A stretch of DNA of 64,000 nucleotides from Pempheris klunzingeri (taxonomy: Eukaryota; Chordata; Actinopteri; Acropomatiformes; Pempheridae). The notes under the pieces are model-generated. The model made no database searches. It saw only the letters and a program-made list of their open reading frames with translations, and had not been told where the DNA came from. The translations under genes were made by a program, and so were the position numbers. The stretch covers positions 11,908,374 to 11,972,373 of the forward strand of contig NC_092014.1 in assembly GCF_042242105.1 (NCBI RefSeq), written 5' to 3'. This document shows positions 50,701 to 63,990 of the stretch, in pieces (within the stretch, counting starts at the first letter, position 1; each line of letters starts with the position of its first letter).

Positions 50701-53700
50701 ACTAGTAAAACACCCCAGCTTGTGTATCTTGTATTTACAAATGTGATCGACTGCTGACTTGATGTTCCCAAGGGTTAATTCTTCATCACACATTTTGCCA
50801 TACACAGTGTCAGGCACCTATGTAATGTAAACATTTACTGAGCTCGTTACAAGTTAAGACTGAAAAATTAAATATTAGTAGTAAGTAGAAGTAGTAAGTT
50901 ACAACAAGCCAATTGGTTGTGGTTATTTCCACACTCACTTGTATTTATTACAAGCAAAAACGTTACTGTTTGAAGAAAATCCGAGGAAGCCATTAAAATC
51001 TTGGGGCTTACCATTGTGTGAAGGTGAGGACATCATACTTGATTTGGCATCGCCTCCTTTTTGGTGCAGCTGACTGAAAGTAAAAGACCAAAATTATTCT
51101 CAGCATGTTTTCAGTTCAATCATGCTTTCATGCACAGCAACAATCAAACAAACTTGAATGGTCTTTTGATGCACTGAGAAGAACAGAAGAAAAAGCATTT
51201 CAGATTCACTGCTCTGGCCCAACTGGGTGTAAATGTCCAAAAATAGAATTTATTTGATTTTATTATTATATTAATTGTTTTAAAAGAAATTATGTACAGC
51301 CCTGTGTATTGGTTGGTACTAATTTAGTTTTTTTTTTGTGAAAATAAGCCTTTAAAAGTTTGATAAGAGTTCCATTAAATTCATACATTAAATATTTAAT
51401 TGTGATATTAAACACGAATGTATATTAATAAGCTGGGAAGCCCAATATAACCAGTAGTTCCTGGTACCCTTTCCTCTTATAGTCCCTTTGGTGCATATCC
51501 ACCACATATGCCATGACACAGAATTGCCGCTCTAAACTGAAGGCCTCTCGGCTGCCAGTCAGCTGGGAAAAACTTCCCAGCCGACTCCCAGCTAACTCCC
51601 AGCCACTGTGAGTCTCCCCAGTCGTCCCGTTTCCTGAAAGGGCGTGTTAGGGTTAGGGCATCGCATTCATTAGGTCATCGAGGAGGATTTAATTTCTGTC
51701 AAATATCCAGGAGAGGCCCAACGAGCATCCACCATGAATCTGCCAGGGCCCTGTCGTGGATCAGCTGGTGATGCTAGTTGGCTGCATCTGTATGTAACAA
51801 TCTATAACTCCGAGATATTTAATTACCAATAACACCACTGACATTTATCATCAATTGATTATTATTATATCCATGGATATTTACATTCTAAATTAATTTA
51901 AAGGAAAACTATATCATTGATACTTATATACATCCTCAGTGACGTCAGTCATTTCAGGGATACATTTGTTATCGGACCTGTCTAATCTATTTAAACATAA
52001 GTACACAGTTTTGTGGACATCCAGTGTCTTTTTGTACAGACATGTATTATCTTTATTGACAGTAGGAGCTTTATAAACTGCTGTGTGTAGCTGTGATGTT
52101 CACTGCAGTAACGTTAGTCTCTGTTGGAGAAAAACTTGATTCATCTACCTTGTAGCGTTCCCACTTCTTGGATGTGAAACCTCCACCTTGTAAAAAATGT
52201 GCACTGAACAATACACACTTGTGTCTTACCTTTGCAACTGTGCCTCTGGTGTTGATCTCTGATCTTTGACAATAAAACCATCAACGCCAGGTGAGTCGGG
52301 ATTGGTGGAGCCACTGCTGAGTCTATCACTGCTCTCGTAGCCAGACTCCGTCCTTTGAATGGTCCAGGTATCGCTACGCAGCAGTGTCTTGGGGCCACCC
52401 TTTAGTCTGCTGCCTCTCTGTTGGTTGGCCCTGCTTTCTGACTCTACAGAGCTGTGGCTCTCAGTCTCATGCCGCTGCTCATCCTCATAAATCGTCATTA
52501 AACACTTCTGCTTCCGATCGTCTCTGGTCCGTACATATTCCCGCTCACGGTCTCTGCTTTGTTCAATGTGCACTTTTTCCTGGGATGAAGGCTTACTGTG
52601 CCGAGGGCTGTCATGTTGACGGCGCTGCTCCAGTTCATTAAGCACAGTGTCCACATTTAACACCTCTCGAATGGGTCTCCACGTGGATTTAGATTTATTG
52701 CGACTTCCTTCGCTTCCACCTTTTTCCCACTGCTCCTGGCAGCTATCCTGATCATAGCGACTTGGGGAAGTGTTGTTCCTCCGACTATGCCCACCACCCT
52801 GTGTACCGAAAGACTGTCCACGTGGTTCATGAGATCCTCTGCTTGAATGGTTCGATGACTTCTCAGTGCGTGGATAACTCTTTGATTTTTGGTCCGCAGG
52901 AGGCCTCGGTCCATTTTCTGGAGGAGATGAAGATCTTGCATGTGCCATGTCTAGAGAGAGAGGGGACATAAATCATTTTGTACAACAACCTTTTCAAACA
53001 TGCTCTCACATACAGTAGTTATCGGCGCTGGCTTGCTCCTGTATGCCTTTGTTTTGGCCTTGGTCAGTGTTTCCCAATGCTCTACCTTTGTGTTGTGATG
53101 GTTCCGTTTTCCGATGCCCTCTATCCTTTTTTGATGTTTCACTTGGCCTCTGCAAATTCTCTGTGAAAGGTTCCTGGAATTTGTTAGGACTGCCAAGGGG
53201 ATGTTTCACTGAGGGAAAAAAAACATTGAAATGGCAAGTGAGTGGTTGCTGTACAATGTAGAAAGCTCTTAAGTAAACTTTTCTGACTGCTGACAAATGG
53301 TAAATATATATCATGTTACCCTAAATTCCCATTATCTGCATCAAGAGCCACAGGCATTCCTAGGGTGTGACATGCCTATTTATGTCAGTACATTTTAACA
53401 GGTACAGGTAACATGCTATTCTACCACATATGAAGTTTACCAGAGGTTTCAGTGTGTTTGTGATAGCCTTGCATCTTGTGCTGGGCTCAAGCAAATTCAC
53501 ATTATGTTGCTGCAAATGGGGCAAGACACAAAACAAAAAAAAACACCAAAGAGCAGATGCCAGTGCATCATTAGCAATGTTAAAATACACTATTGCTGCC
53601 ACATTTCCAACCCTGTGGTGTGTTTATTTGCCTTTGTAGCAAGCAGGTCACTGTGAGAGGATGTGAGAGATGCTGTGAACTGTGAACATCTGCCTCAAAA

Positions 53701-56700
53701 TCAACACATTCACACAACAGCTGCACTGGCCTTCACATTTACTACTCAGCCTCCTTTCTGCATGTTAGTAAGATCGTTTTCTGCAGTGTTCTTTTTTTTT
53801 GCTCTATATTTCTGAGTAAACATAACAAAACAGTATAATGAACAGCCTCTCTGAAACATGAGGAACTATAATGGTGTGCATGTGCATGGTGGCTGGATAT
53901 TACAACAGTGGTGAGTAACACCAGTGTGTAAACTGTAGTGTTATGGATTTATTCATGTAGCCTAATGCTGACATTTAAGTAGTTCCACTGAAAACAGATA
54001 CTAGATTTAGACCATACCCAACTGACAGGTCAATAAAGAAATACAAACATCATCATTTTGCCTGAGTTTATACTGAGACTGCCTGTGATACCTGGACCAT
54101 TCAAAGGACACAGTATGAGTTTATTAGCAATGTGCTTAGCAATGTGAGCACAGTATAACACTGTAGGGCAGTTGTCTTTGTTAGTTGTAGTTGTAAGTGG
54201 ATATTGGATTGGAGATTAACTGTAAAAATGAAAACTCCTACCACTGTGTCCCGCAGGGCAAATTAACAATGATAATAATAATAAATATTGGGCCATATCT
54301 CACTCTACAACAACAAAAAATCAATTACTTACACATATTTTCATAAAAACAAGAATCCAGTCCCATGCCAGTCAAAGTGTCTGGGAGCCACACTAAAGCA
54401 AAACAATCCATCTAAATGGCCAAAACTCCAGTGCCAAAAAAACATGCAGATAAATTAATGGAGGCTAACATCAGAAATGTCTAGGGGAGGAGTGAGAACT
54501 GTGGCGCAGGAGCATGAGTGCGCTTGGCCACAGGAGCGGGGATTAGGGATGGAGGCGTGGGTGGTAATCTGCGTGCAACAGAGGCATCATCCTCATGTCA
54601 AGTTCAAGCCAGCACACAGGGCAGGACAATCTTTCTGCCTGCGGTTTAACAGCATTTGTGCAATCCCAATGCAAACCATAACAGTAATTTGTGGAGTGAA
54701 ATCATTATTGTCATAGGCAGTGACATTGAATGATGTTTAATTTTACTTAGTGATACCTTAGATTAGATTGATTGGGATTTATGGAAACAAAATTATTAGA
54801 CAAATTGAAATTGATCGACATTCTGATCCCTATCACGACCTCTTATTAATCGTTAATACTAAATACGCTATGTTGCAGTTTCCTTTCACCTCAGCTTCCC
54901 TGACACATCAAAAAGTGTGATCTTAATTTCTGTGATTGCAGTCTGACAGCAACCGTCCTCTATTATTAGAAAAGACTTATTGTATACATTCCAGTGGAAG
55001 TTCTGTATGATTTGTATGTAGAAAAAAAGAGAACATAATAACATAATATTTTTACATGAAAATAAGGAATAAGTGCAACATTTGTGAACGTGTATGCACA
55101 TCTGTAGAGTTGCATTCACACATGTCACATGTCATTTTATTGGGTGCATAACCTGAAGACTGTTTTGGATATTTGCTGCCTAATATTACCTTTACTTTAG
55201 GTAAAAAGTGTAATTTGCTTGTTTAAAATACTATGATAATGAAGGAAAAAAAGAAAGTATATGTTAAATGCGCATCAGATGTTTATAGCAGTGGTACATT
55301 AATTATTCAGGTGATCATCTTGGGGGTAATCTGGACCAAGCCATTGTTTGATATATAGTAGTAAAAGGTTTTTGAAGCCTACAAATCTAAATGCTGATGT
55401 ACATACTGTATTTATTTTTCAAAAATGTCAAAATACAGGTTGAATGTTGGGTTAAGAGTCTATCTTACCTGTCATGTCACCATTTACTTGGGCTTTGTAC
55501 CGAGGACACATAGTAGTTTGTCTGGGTGCATCTTCATTAGACACTGGAGATCCCTCAGGATTGGTGTAAAATAGGAGAAGTGGCTGGAAATGTCCTCTGA
55601 TACATTTCGAGGCAACATCTTTCCATTTGGATCCAATCTGGACAAAAGGAAAGTGTGATGTAAGAGCACGTAACACACAGTAACAGGTAGTAGACTTCTG
55701 AATGGGGATAAAGCAGATTAATAGCAGAGTTCCTAACCTCCTTTACAGTAGCATCATCAAAAAACATCCATTTTGAAGATTTGGTGTGATAGGCAAAGGC
55801 TGAGTAATGTTTACTCGAAAAACAGATCATCCCCACCAGATGTAGCTCACTCCTTTTGGCATTTTCATCCGTGACACGGTTGAAAAGCTGAAAGAGAGCA
55901 AATTGAGACAAATTTGATCTCCACATATTGCTTTTTGGCAGATGCTAAACCCTATGAGAATAAAATCTATGTGTGTGTTTTTCATATCCCTTTTTTTTAT
56001 AAGATTACAGCGCATTGACCTTCATCATTACTTGTATATGTTGTTGTTTTTTGTTTTGTTTTTTTGTACATGAATCATTTGCGGATTTCTGTCATTTTTG
56101 GAGCAGATCTCTAACATCGCAACTTGCAGTCCTCTCTATAGAGAACTGATGCAGATAGTACATTTCTTTTGGTCCTCTAGTGAGGTTCGCTTTAGCTCTT
56201 ACCCCGCACAGGTTCAACCGTGGGCCAAGAGACCGAATGACATCGTCCGTGAGATCAGACTGCTCAGCATCCCATACAAATCCAATAGTGACGATCTCTG
56301 GACAGTTCATGAGCACTCTGCGGATCTTGATACTTTGACCACAATTGCTCTGCAAATTGTAAAGAAACATACAAGGGTTAAGTACAAGAGTTAAGTCCTT
56401 AAGTTCTTAGCAATGGATTTATAAGACAGATGTAATTGTACTTCTTCTTTAAAGTGACTGTAGATATATCCGGGGAAACAAAATATATGTGTGCAAGACA
56501 GAATTAGGTCACTGTATTTAAGCTTATCACAAAGACTGGAAGAGAGGGGGAAACAGCTAGCCATTGTTATAGCAAACTGTATGGCTGCATTTCATTTGTG
56601 TAGTCATAGAAAATTAGACATTTTGATGAGCAGCTATCTTAAGCCTTTCTATTTCTGCTTCCCGACGAACAACAGTCTAATTCATTCAGTACAAATTGCT

Positions 56701-59700
56701 AGCTTTTCTAAAACAAAACCCAGCAGTCAAGAGACAGTAGTAGTGTGATATAGTAAATGTGTTATTTTTATAGCACTTTTAAAAACCGATGTTACAAAGT
56801 GCTTAACACTGAACGAATAATAAAATCAAAGATACTGGAATAAAATCAGCAGGCAGACACCAGTGAACCAGACACAAGATAAAAATCTAAAATGTGCAGC
56901 ATATAATACTTAATAAGATATAGATATTTTGCTTTTAAATTCTGGCAGTGGCCTCCTGTCTTTGTGCCAACGTAGGCTAAACACATGCTGGACTAAAAAC
57001 ATTGAGATAAAAGTGAAATTAATCTTTTCAGTCTCAGCAATAAATATATGAGAACATTTCCACAAATGTCAGAGTAGTGGGTTGTGGCTTTCTGTCTGAC
57101 ACACACACACACACACACACTTTGCCAAAACTGAAATAAAACTCATGTGACACATCACTCCAAAATGTCATAATAAGGGTTATTTCAAACATGGAAAATA
57201 GCCAGACAACATGTATTATCTACACATCGGTATCATAAATTCCATAGTGAAGCTCCCATTCTCTAGGAGTGTAATGGGTTAAGGGAACAGAGCACTCAGC
57301 TTCACCAAACTGATGCACACTGAAGAGCAAGACAGCGGTAGCAAATACAGATGAGAGAAAAACAGTGGATATGCCCTTACTGCTATTTATATCCTAACAC
57401 TAGTCTGGCACCGTCTCCTTCCGGACGCTTCAAGTGCAGTGTCACAGCAGAAAGCACAGAGTGTACTTTGTACAGCTGTAAGAATAATTTTTTTGTGCCC
57501 ATTTTACAGTAACATGCCAACTGTTCAGCTGAATGACTAAATTATTCATTAATAGCTACCTGTAACAAATTAGCATTTACTAATGGTTGAATTCAGACAA
57601 ATGTTCTTTACAAAACAGCCAAATGGGAAAAGGTATTGAGCCACTACTTTGTAAAGCCGTCTCATATATTCAGAAAAACGTCACATTGCAACGAAAATAA
57701 TAAATCACATACCGGGCAGCTTCGGAGGTCACCTGTGTTGTTTGCTGCCTGCAGCAATTCTCCAAACATGTCTGACCTGAGCCGCTCGTTCTTCCCCAAC
57801 ATGCGATCAACCTGTTGGCTGTGCATGAAAAGAAAAAAAATTTTGTATCCCAATTTTAAAACCATGGCAGCAAACCAAGTACAGAATCTACAATAAACAT
57901 ATAGTTAAATACCTGTCTGACAAGTTTCACTGAACATTATTATCTTTGTAAAAGTTAAATTTATGGCAGGCTGTTGTATTGGATATTAGAGTTTACAGGT
58001 GTAGCTAGTAAAATAATAAAATAAAGTATATATTAAATATATATATATATTAAAATGTTTATATATACAGTGCTTAACAAATTTATCAGACCACCTGTCA
58101 TAAAAACGAGAAAACACAAATATTTTAGAAATCTGTCAAAAACTTGTTTCAAATTAAACACTGTATTATTATTTATTAGGCAAATAACAAACTGGAACAA
58201 CCAAATAGTCCTTATTCACATATTTTAACCAAAAATCTTAATATTTTGTTTGACCTCCTTTGGCCCCTGATTGTTTTCATGTACTTTTCGACATCTCTTT
58301 TGTTATTGAGTTCCAAATAGTTCCTAGCTGTTCCCAGAGACTTTGGATTTGGATTAAATGTGTGTGTGATCTATTTTTTAATTCAATAAATCCCAGATCT
58401 GTTCGATAGGATTCAAGTCTGGACTTTGACTTGGCCAGTCCATCAGTTCCACTACTCCAGATTCCTTTTACATCATTTCAAATACATCATTTTGATTAAA
58501 GAGCTTGCACATACTGGTGGATTAACCATTACAGAAGTTAAAAAAATATTTTGGTAATCAGCAATACTGAAAATGAATGAAGCTGTTCCTGTTTGCACTC
58601 CACAGCTATTCCCAATGAGCTTTTGATACCAGTGAATGCAAACACACACTTAGTATTTGCAGTGTGCAGATTTATTCTTAGTTATTTTTTGCTTTGACAG
58701 GATTCAAGCAAGCATGCCTGCAGAAATTCAGCTGATCCAGACATGGTGCACTTGTTGCACAAGAGAGGGGACATTAAGGAGCCTCATATTTTGGCACTGT
58801 CTGGCTTTGTGGAAATTAAATGGTTGAACCAGTGATAATAATGTTGTGGATGTGGATGTTTAGATGTTTGGTGCAGCTTAAAGTGACACAATGACTTGAC
58901 GAAATCCATAAAATCCAGTTGAACAAGTGACTGATTCTGTTTCATTCCACCATAACACAATTTGTCATTGACGGGCTATTCTGTTGTTCAGGCGCCAAAA
59001 ACATTCAGTGCCTTTTTCAAGGTCAAATTTAGGATTATGAATGCTCATATTGTATGATGTTCAGCTAAAACACTCCAGTATCTATCAACAGACTCAATAT
59101 CTGGCTGTTAAATGACATGAAGGAAATTGATCTAAGATGCTTAAAATTGCAATCAAATAATTTTCTAGTAACCTTTAATATAATACTCTGACATTTAAAT
59201 CAGGATTAGCACTCTGGCCTGATTTTTGTATCCCATTTTAAAGCCATGGCAGTAAATCAAGTACTCACCATAACGCAGTGGTTGAGACATAATGTACGAA
59301 TTCTGTGAATGGGTGTGGATCTGAGGATGCACCACAACAGCGACACACAAACTGCAAAAGAAAAGCTGCACATTATTTTACAGGTTGCGTTTTATGTTTA
59401 CATTTTAGTAAATGAACTGTTCATCTGTTCATCTTCTGCAGTGATTAACATCAACTCTGACATTTAGTTAGAGTAGCTGTGGGTGAATTTCTTTATTATG
59501 ATTATTCTACTAACAGGAATTATTCTTTCTACTATAGAAATGTACTTCTTATTATTGCCAGCATGTACTTCACATTAATACGCATCGCAGTACAGTACAA
59601 TTGTTTTTCAACTTATTGAAAAAAAACGTACCTGCTCATAAAGCATCATCGCAAACTTCTGATGGGTTATGCAGGATTTAGATGAGCAAGCATCTGTCGC

Positions 59701-62208
59701 AGTGTCTGAAACTATGTGCAAATGAATTCTCTCCAGGATGTTCTCCTGATGTATAAGAAATAAGAGCAGATGCAGCGCCAACACTGAATAACACAACAAA
59801 AACTTACTACACAGCAGAGTTGCACACACTAAAAGAACCTTAAAATTTTTAAACCTTAAAAAATTCTGTTTCCTTACAAACTGAATATCCACTCAAACAT
59901 GTGAGTGAAACATTTAATGTCTCTTAACGCCTTTGTCTTTTCTTTGACAACAGTGATGTCACACAGCAACTAACAATATTAGATTTGGATTTAAAATGGT
60001 TGTAGATAATAAAATGGCGTCACTTATTTCAAATCATACAGCTTGTGATGCGAAGTCAGACTTAAGTGAGCTCGCCACCCTTTTTCTCATGAGTTCAACA
60101 TAAATGACATAGACAACGATACAAATAATGGAATTTTAGAATATCTAGGTACTACACAAAGACCAAACACAAAACTCAGCCAAAGCCAAACTTAATCAAC
60201 TAAATCCAATACACAGCCCTAACAGGGATCACATATGCTAAAAAGCAAGAGGCCAAAATGTATAAATTACATACAGTAGATACAACCGGCGATAACAAAA
60301 GAGCCAAGGCACTTTGTCAGTGGCCTCTGCTTCTTTTTGCCTTCAGTGTCACAGAGGAGGAAGCACCATGACGTTATTTAATATACAGTTTATTTGAAAA
60401 GGTCTTCCACTGAATATTACGTTGATAAAAAGCCAAAGGCGCAGTGTTAACGTACAAAACACTCAGCAGCGTCATCCATCAGGCCAAGTTGGAAGCGTTG
60501 CTCATCCTTAAAAGTTTCAGCTAGAGCGTTACGCAGGCTGTCAGAGGGGAGGACACGCTCTCTACTCTGCTGAAACTGGCTGAAAATACTCTGAAAGATG
60601 AAAAACAATGATTGGTTACTGTCTTAAAAATTAACTGTATTTGGAAATTGCGTTGCCAAATTATAACTAATGAGCAATTCTCACTTTTATAGACTGTTAT
60701 TATGGCATCAAAATGTATCAGATATTTTTTTCATCACCAGTATGATAGAGATTAAACTGATGAAATATTCAGCAGTATAACAAATAATGTCAGGTTTTTC
60801 TCAGAGTGCAGAAACATACAAACCTTTAAAGCACAGAAAATGCAGGCATCACCGAGACAGAAGTGACCTGAGAGCTGCCTCAAACTTCTCCTGAAAATGT
60901 CCAGCTGCCAAAGCACCTGTGAAGGATTAAAGAAACAGCACAAAATACCAACATGAACTGAAACAGAGTACATTTTTATACAAGAGTTTCAGAAGCTCGA
61001 ATTGAAGAGAAAGATCTGACAAACAATACTTTTGACATTACCATTATACAATACCAAAGGGCTGCTAGTCCTGCTAAACCCACTGAAAATGAACACTCGA
61101 CTCTGCAGCTTCTCTCAGCTTTTAGCCATTTGCAGGGTGTTATTTTGGTGTGCTGGTCCAAGTGGCTGAGACCCAGACACTCTGTCACTAACCAACACCA
61201 ACACACATCAAAAAAACATGCCCAGCTCACACACGTCAAGGAGACATAACCAGCAATAATAGTAAAACAAAAACAAGCTCGCCAGCTAGAGACAGATTTT
61301 GTAAAGCTGACAGACAAAATTATTTAAAAAAGTGAACGTTGGCAGGAGGCAAAGTAGGATTCTACTCGTATTCCCACTTCTACTGACTGAGAAACGTTAG
61401 GATAATGTTTTTCTAAAATATTTGTCAAAAGAACAAGATCGGTTGTGGCAGCTTCAAAGTTTGTTAAGTTTGTTTTGGGGTCAAAATCTGCTCTCTGGTG
61501 GTAAAAAATTTTATTCTTTAAGAGTGTGGAAATGTTTGAAGGAGAATTTATTGTTTGTTTGTCTCAGCATTTAGACGCATTGAGATGTAACTTAATTTAA
61601 GTTTTTTTTTTTTTTTTTAGCAATTTACAGCTGGTAGAAAAGGGTTCTCACCTGAACAGCGCTGTTTAGGAAGCAGCTGTTTTGCCCGGGCTCATTCAGC
61701 AGGCCTTTGGTGAGCGCGAGAGACAGCATGCTACCAGGCTGGTAGGATTTCTTCAAGCCTCCTCCAGGTTTTTTGAACATCTTCACCCATGCCATGGAGT
61801 TAGAGCCTGCAACTGAAAAAATAATCTGGTTTTGACATTTTGTGTATTTCACCAAGAGGGTGTCTGTCTGTAAAAGATACATATTTATTATTTATAATCC
61901 TAAATAAGATACATTTCATTCGTTTTCTAAACAGAAAACATTATACACTCAAATTATAGTAAACATACAAATATTTTAAATCCTGCACGTCTACATCTAC
62001 ATTAATATACTAATGATTCAAAATGTGATAATTATTGCATGTCACTATGGAGGAACAATAAGCAACCCTGGATAAAAATTCAGTTAATCTTGGACACCGT
62101 TGTGAATACATCACTTAATAATCTAAATGCGTGATTTGGTTGGATGCCAGGTGAATCTTGTCATCTACCTTCTCCAGAGTTGGGGGGAGACTTGCTGCGG
62201 CTGGACAT
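47779..62208 (-). CDS. usp53: Ubiquitin-specific peptidase 53, 16 coding exons
   Basis: A USP-family protein of tight junctions and hair cells; recent work reports K63-chain deubiquitinase activity for USP53/54. Exons in transcript order: 62169-62208, 61652-61812, 60824-60916, 60456-60590, 59632-59745, 59269-59351, 57713-57818, 56203-56349, 55738-55887, 55469-55637, 53014-53208, 52230-52950, 51012-51073, 49345-49423, 48409-49247 and 47779-47855. All are GT-AG and in phase, giving 1056 aa (human 1073). The USP domain spans about 45-375, with Cys60 (GQNSCFLNS; Cys41 counted from MAWVK) and His320 (SSKHYSAF). Zinc cysteines occur in CRCCGASSD and CPSNCG. The long C-terminal tail is disordered but keeps family islands: [30 protein letters not shown] and [14 protein letters not shown]. 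The first coding exon and the last exon are discussed under findings. It converges on fabp2. Confidence 0.95.
49424..51011 (-). other. usp53: usp53 intron 13
   Basis: A 1.6-kb intron (minus-strand donor gtaagc, acceptor tttcatag). No repeat family or gene was recognised in it. Confidence 0.8.
51074..52229 (-). other. usp53: usp53 intron 12
   Basis: A 1.15-kb intron (donor gtaaga, acceptor tttcag). Its middle (51480-51790) is clearly more GC-rich than its surroundings and carries a GCTGGGAA/TTCCCAGC hairpin (51562-51581). Confidence 0.8.
53209..55468 (-). other. usp53: usp53 intron 10
   Basis: A 2.3-kb intron separating the catalytic exons from the disordered-tail exons (donor gtaaga, acceptor ccctcag). 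No additional exon was recognised, although a small species- or isoform-specific exon cannot be excluded. Confidence 0.75.
56752..56850. repeat. Dispersed repeat tail ('tttatagcac...tacaaagtgct' type)
   Basis: TTATTTTTATAGCACTTTTA, then CGATGTTACAAAGTGCTTAA and a run of AATAATAAAATC, matches a very common teleost repeat end. It lies in usp53 intron 7. Recognised from memory. Confidence 0.5.
57099..57120. repeat. (AC)n microsatellite
   Basis: Eleven AC units in usp53 intron 7. Confidence 0.97.
57819..59268 (-). other. usp53: usp53 intron 6
   Basis: A 1.45-kb intron (donor gtgagt, acceptor tgcacag), largely occupied by the Tc1-like remnant and flanking AT-rich sequence. Confidence 0.8.
58065..58480. 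mobile_element. Tc1/mariner-like transposon remnant
   Basis: One end carries TACAGTGCTTAACAAATT, then TATCAGACCACCTGTCATAA, which has the form of a teleost Tc1-like terminal inverted repeat flanked by TA. Inside are stretches such as CCCAGATCTGTTCGATAGG and TCTGGACTTTGACTTGGCCA, typical of fish Tc1 transposase remains read on the opposite strand. The partner terminal repeat was not found, so this is a truncated, inactive copy in usp53 intron 6. Confidence 0.55.
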
Positions 62209-63859
62209 GCTGGGAGGTGGGAGCTGGTGCGTTGGTCTGGCCATGGGCTCCATCCATTTCATCCCCACGCACCTCCAGAGTGGTTGGTCGAAAGCATTGT
62301 CAGGATCAGCCACAGGACAGCCTCAGCCATGTGCTACTGGGCATTGAATGGCAAGTGGACAATATCTGAGGATAGGTGGAGGGGAAGAGGTGAATCACAG
62401 ATGTACTAGCACAAGTCCACAGTGCAGCAAGTAAGGCTGAAGAGCAGAGCAATGCTCAAAAAGAAGTGCAGGAGCCATTTCCTGCATCCCGACATGAACA
62501 AAAATCCAAAAAAACGCAAGTCCAGCCTTTAATTAAACACTTCTCAGAAGAACTTCTGAATAAAATTCGCTGAAGTTCATCCTCACGCCATAAATACTTT
62601 AAAAACATTTAGCCCTTGCAGTTGTGCGCCTCCTCTGTGATCTGCAGCCTTCACAATCTGCATTGTGACCACCACCCCGGCTGATGCAAGAACATGACGA
62701 CAACTGTTAACCGTTTTTCAATACTTTTACACCCTGATAAACTTTTAGTATGAGAAAATAATTACATTCTAACAAAACCATTCAGATCTGTTTTTATTTG
62801 TTCCTGACCTGCCATTTCTTCATTACTGATATGCTGTTTGCAGAGAACACTTTAAAAAAAATACACAGGTAGATTAGCAGAATAATAATGCACTAAATAA
62901 TCATGTTTATTTTATATAATCTTACTTACTATTTTTTCAATAAAACCTAAAATGCTGCTGTATTGCTCAAATTCAAATTTGCAGGGATACTGTACAGCTT
63001 GGCTTCACTGTGGAACACATTATTTTGATATGGTCGTGATAATGTCCATCAAATAAAAACGACGCTGAAGGGAGCTACTAGACAACAATCAACAGCAGAT
63101 TCACATATTTTAAACTCAGTTACATTTAACTACAAGCTACAATCTTTAACACACACAATGCAATCAAAGCTCAGAGCTGAAGCCTGACATGTGCAACAAG
63201 GTCCCACATTAGACAACATCTTAATCATTTGTGATCAGAATCACATGCAATGATGCTGCTCTGGTTTGTTTACATTCACACTGTTTCCACACAGGGGGAG
63301 TATGTCAACATTTCCACTTATGATTGGATGAGAAACACAAAATTGTGATGTTCCCACGGCATGTCAAACTTTTATAGACATATATGTTTTATCTTAAATG
63401 TACCTGTAATTTATCTATTCAAAAAAAAAAAAAAAAAAAGACTAGATTACATTAACTCAAAGTGGCCTGACTCATAAACATCCCACCGTCTCCACCATGT
63501 AAATTCATCTTTAAAGCTTATATTTGGTGTCCGTGCCCACATGTGTTTTTGCACCAACCTCTCTGGCACCATGTGATGCCTCTATAGGCCTGTACGGGCT
63601 GACACAGGCGCCCATCTTTGCAGCAGGGTTCATAAAGAGGACATAAATCCTTTACTCAACGGGATTTTATGGCCATCCCGTGCTTCCCTGCGTTAACTCC
63701 CCCTCCCCAAAAAAAAAGCCTCGGCGGGCTGCGCTCCCACAGCAGAGACGCGCTGCCGGTGTTTGCACCAGCCTCACGGTGGACTGTGGAGCCACGGTAG
63801 CATAAATATGCCGCAACTTGCGTTCGGGCATTGAGAAAACAAGTGCTCAGCCGACTCAC
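62209..63859 (-). other. usp53: usp53 5' intron and leader region
   Basis: Sequence between the first coding exon and the putative non-coding first exon. It contains an A run at 63421-63439. No acceptor was fixed for the coding-exon start, so the length of its 5' UTR part is unknown. Confidence 0.5.
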
Positions 63860-63990
63860 CTTAAAGCGAAGCGGACACTTGGTCGCTCGCCTCCAGTGAA
63901 GGCGCGGGGCGGTCCAGCTGTCAACGCGCAAATCCCAAGACTTCTCTCCGATCCCTGCGAATAAAACTGGCTAGAAATGACTGCAGATAT
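63860..63990 (-). other. usp53: Putative non-coding first exon of usp53
   Basis: Read on the minus strand, CpG-bearing GC-rich sequence ends at a strong donor (CTTTAAG then gtgagt, exon end 63860). Its position upstream of usp53, base composition and donor fit a 5' UTR exon with its promoter at or beyond the right edge. The exact start cannot be set. Confidence 0.5.

Noticed and set aside
51647-51658. Two TTAGGG units (telomere-like)
   Set aside because: Only two copies; too short to be an interstitial telomere tract.
52384-52971. Plus-strand open frames of 69-85 codons
   Set aside because: Antisense shadows of usp53 exon 52230-52950.
63656-63931. 91-codon minus-strand open frame at the right edge
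   Set aside because: It crosses the strong donor at 63860 and runs into intronic sequence; it fits the GC-rich usp53 leader better than a protein.
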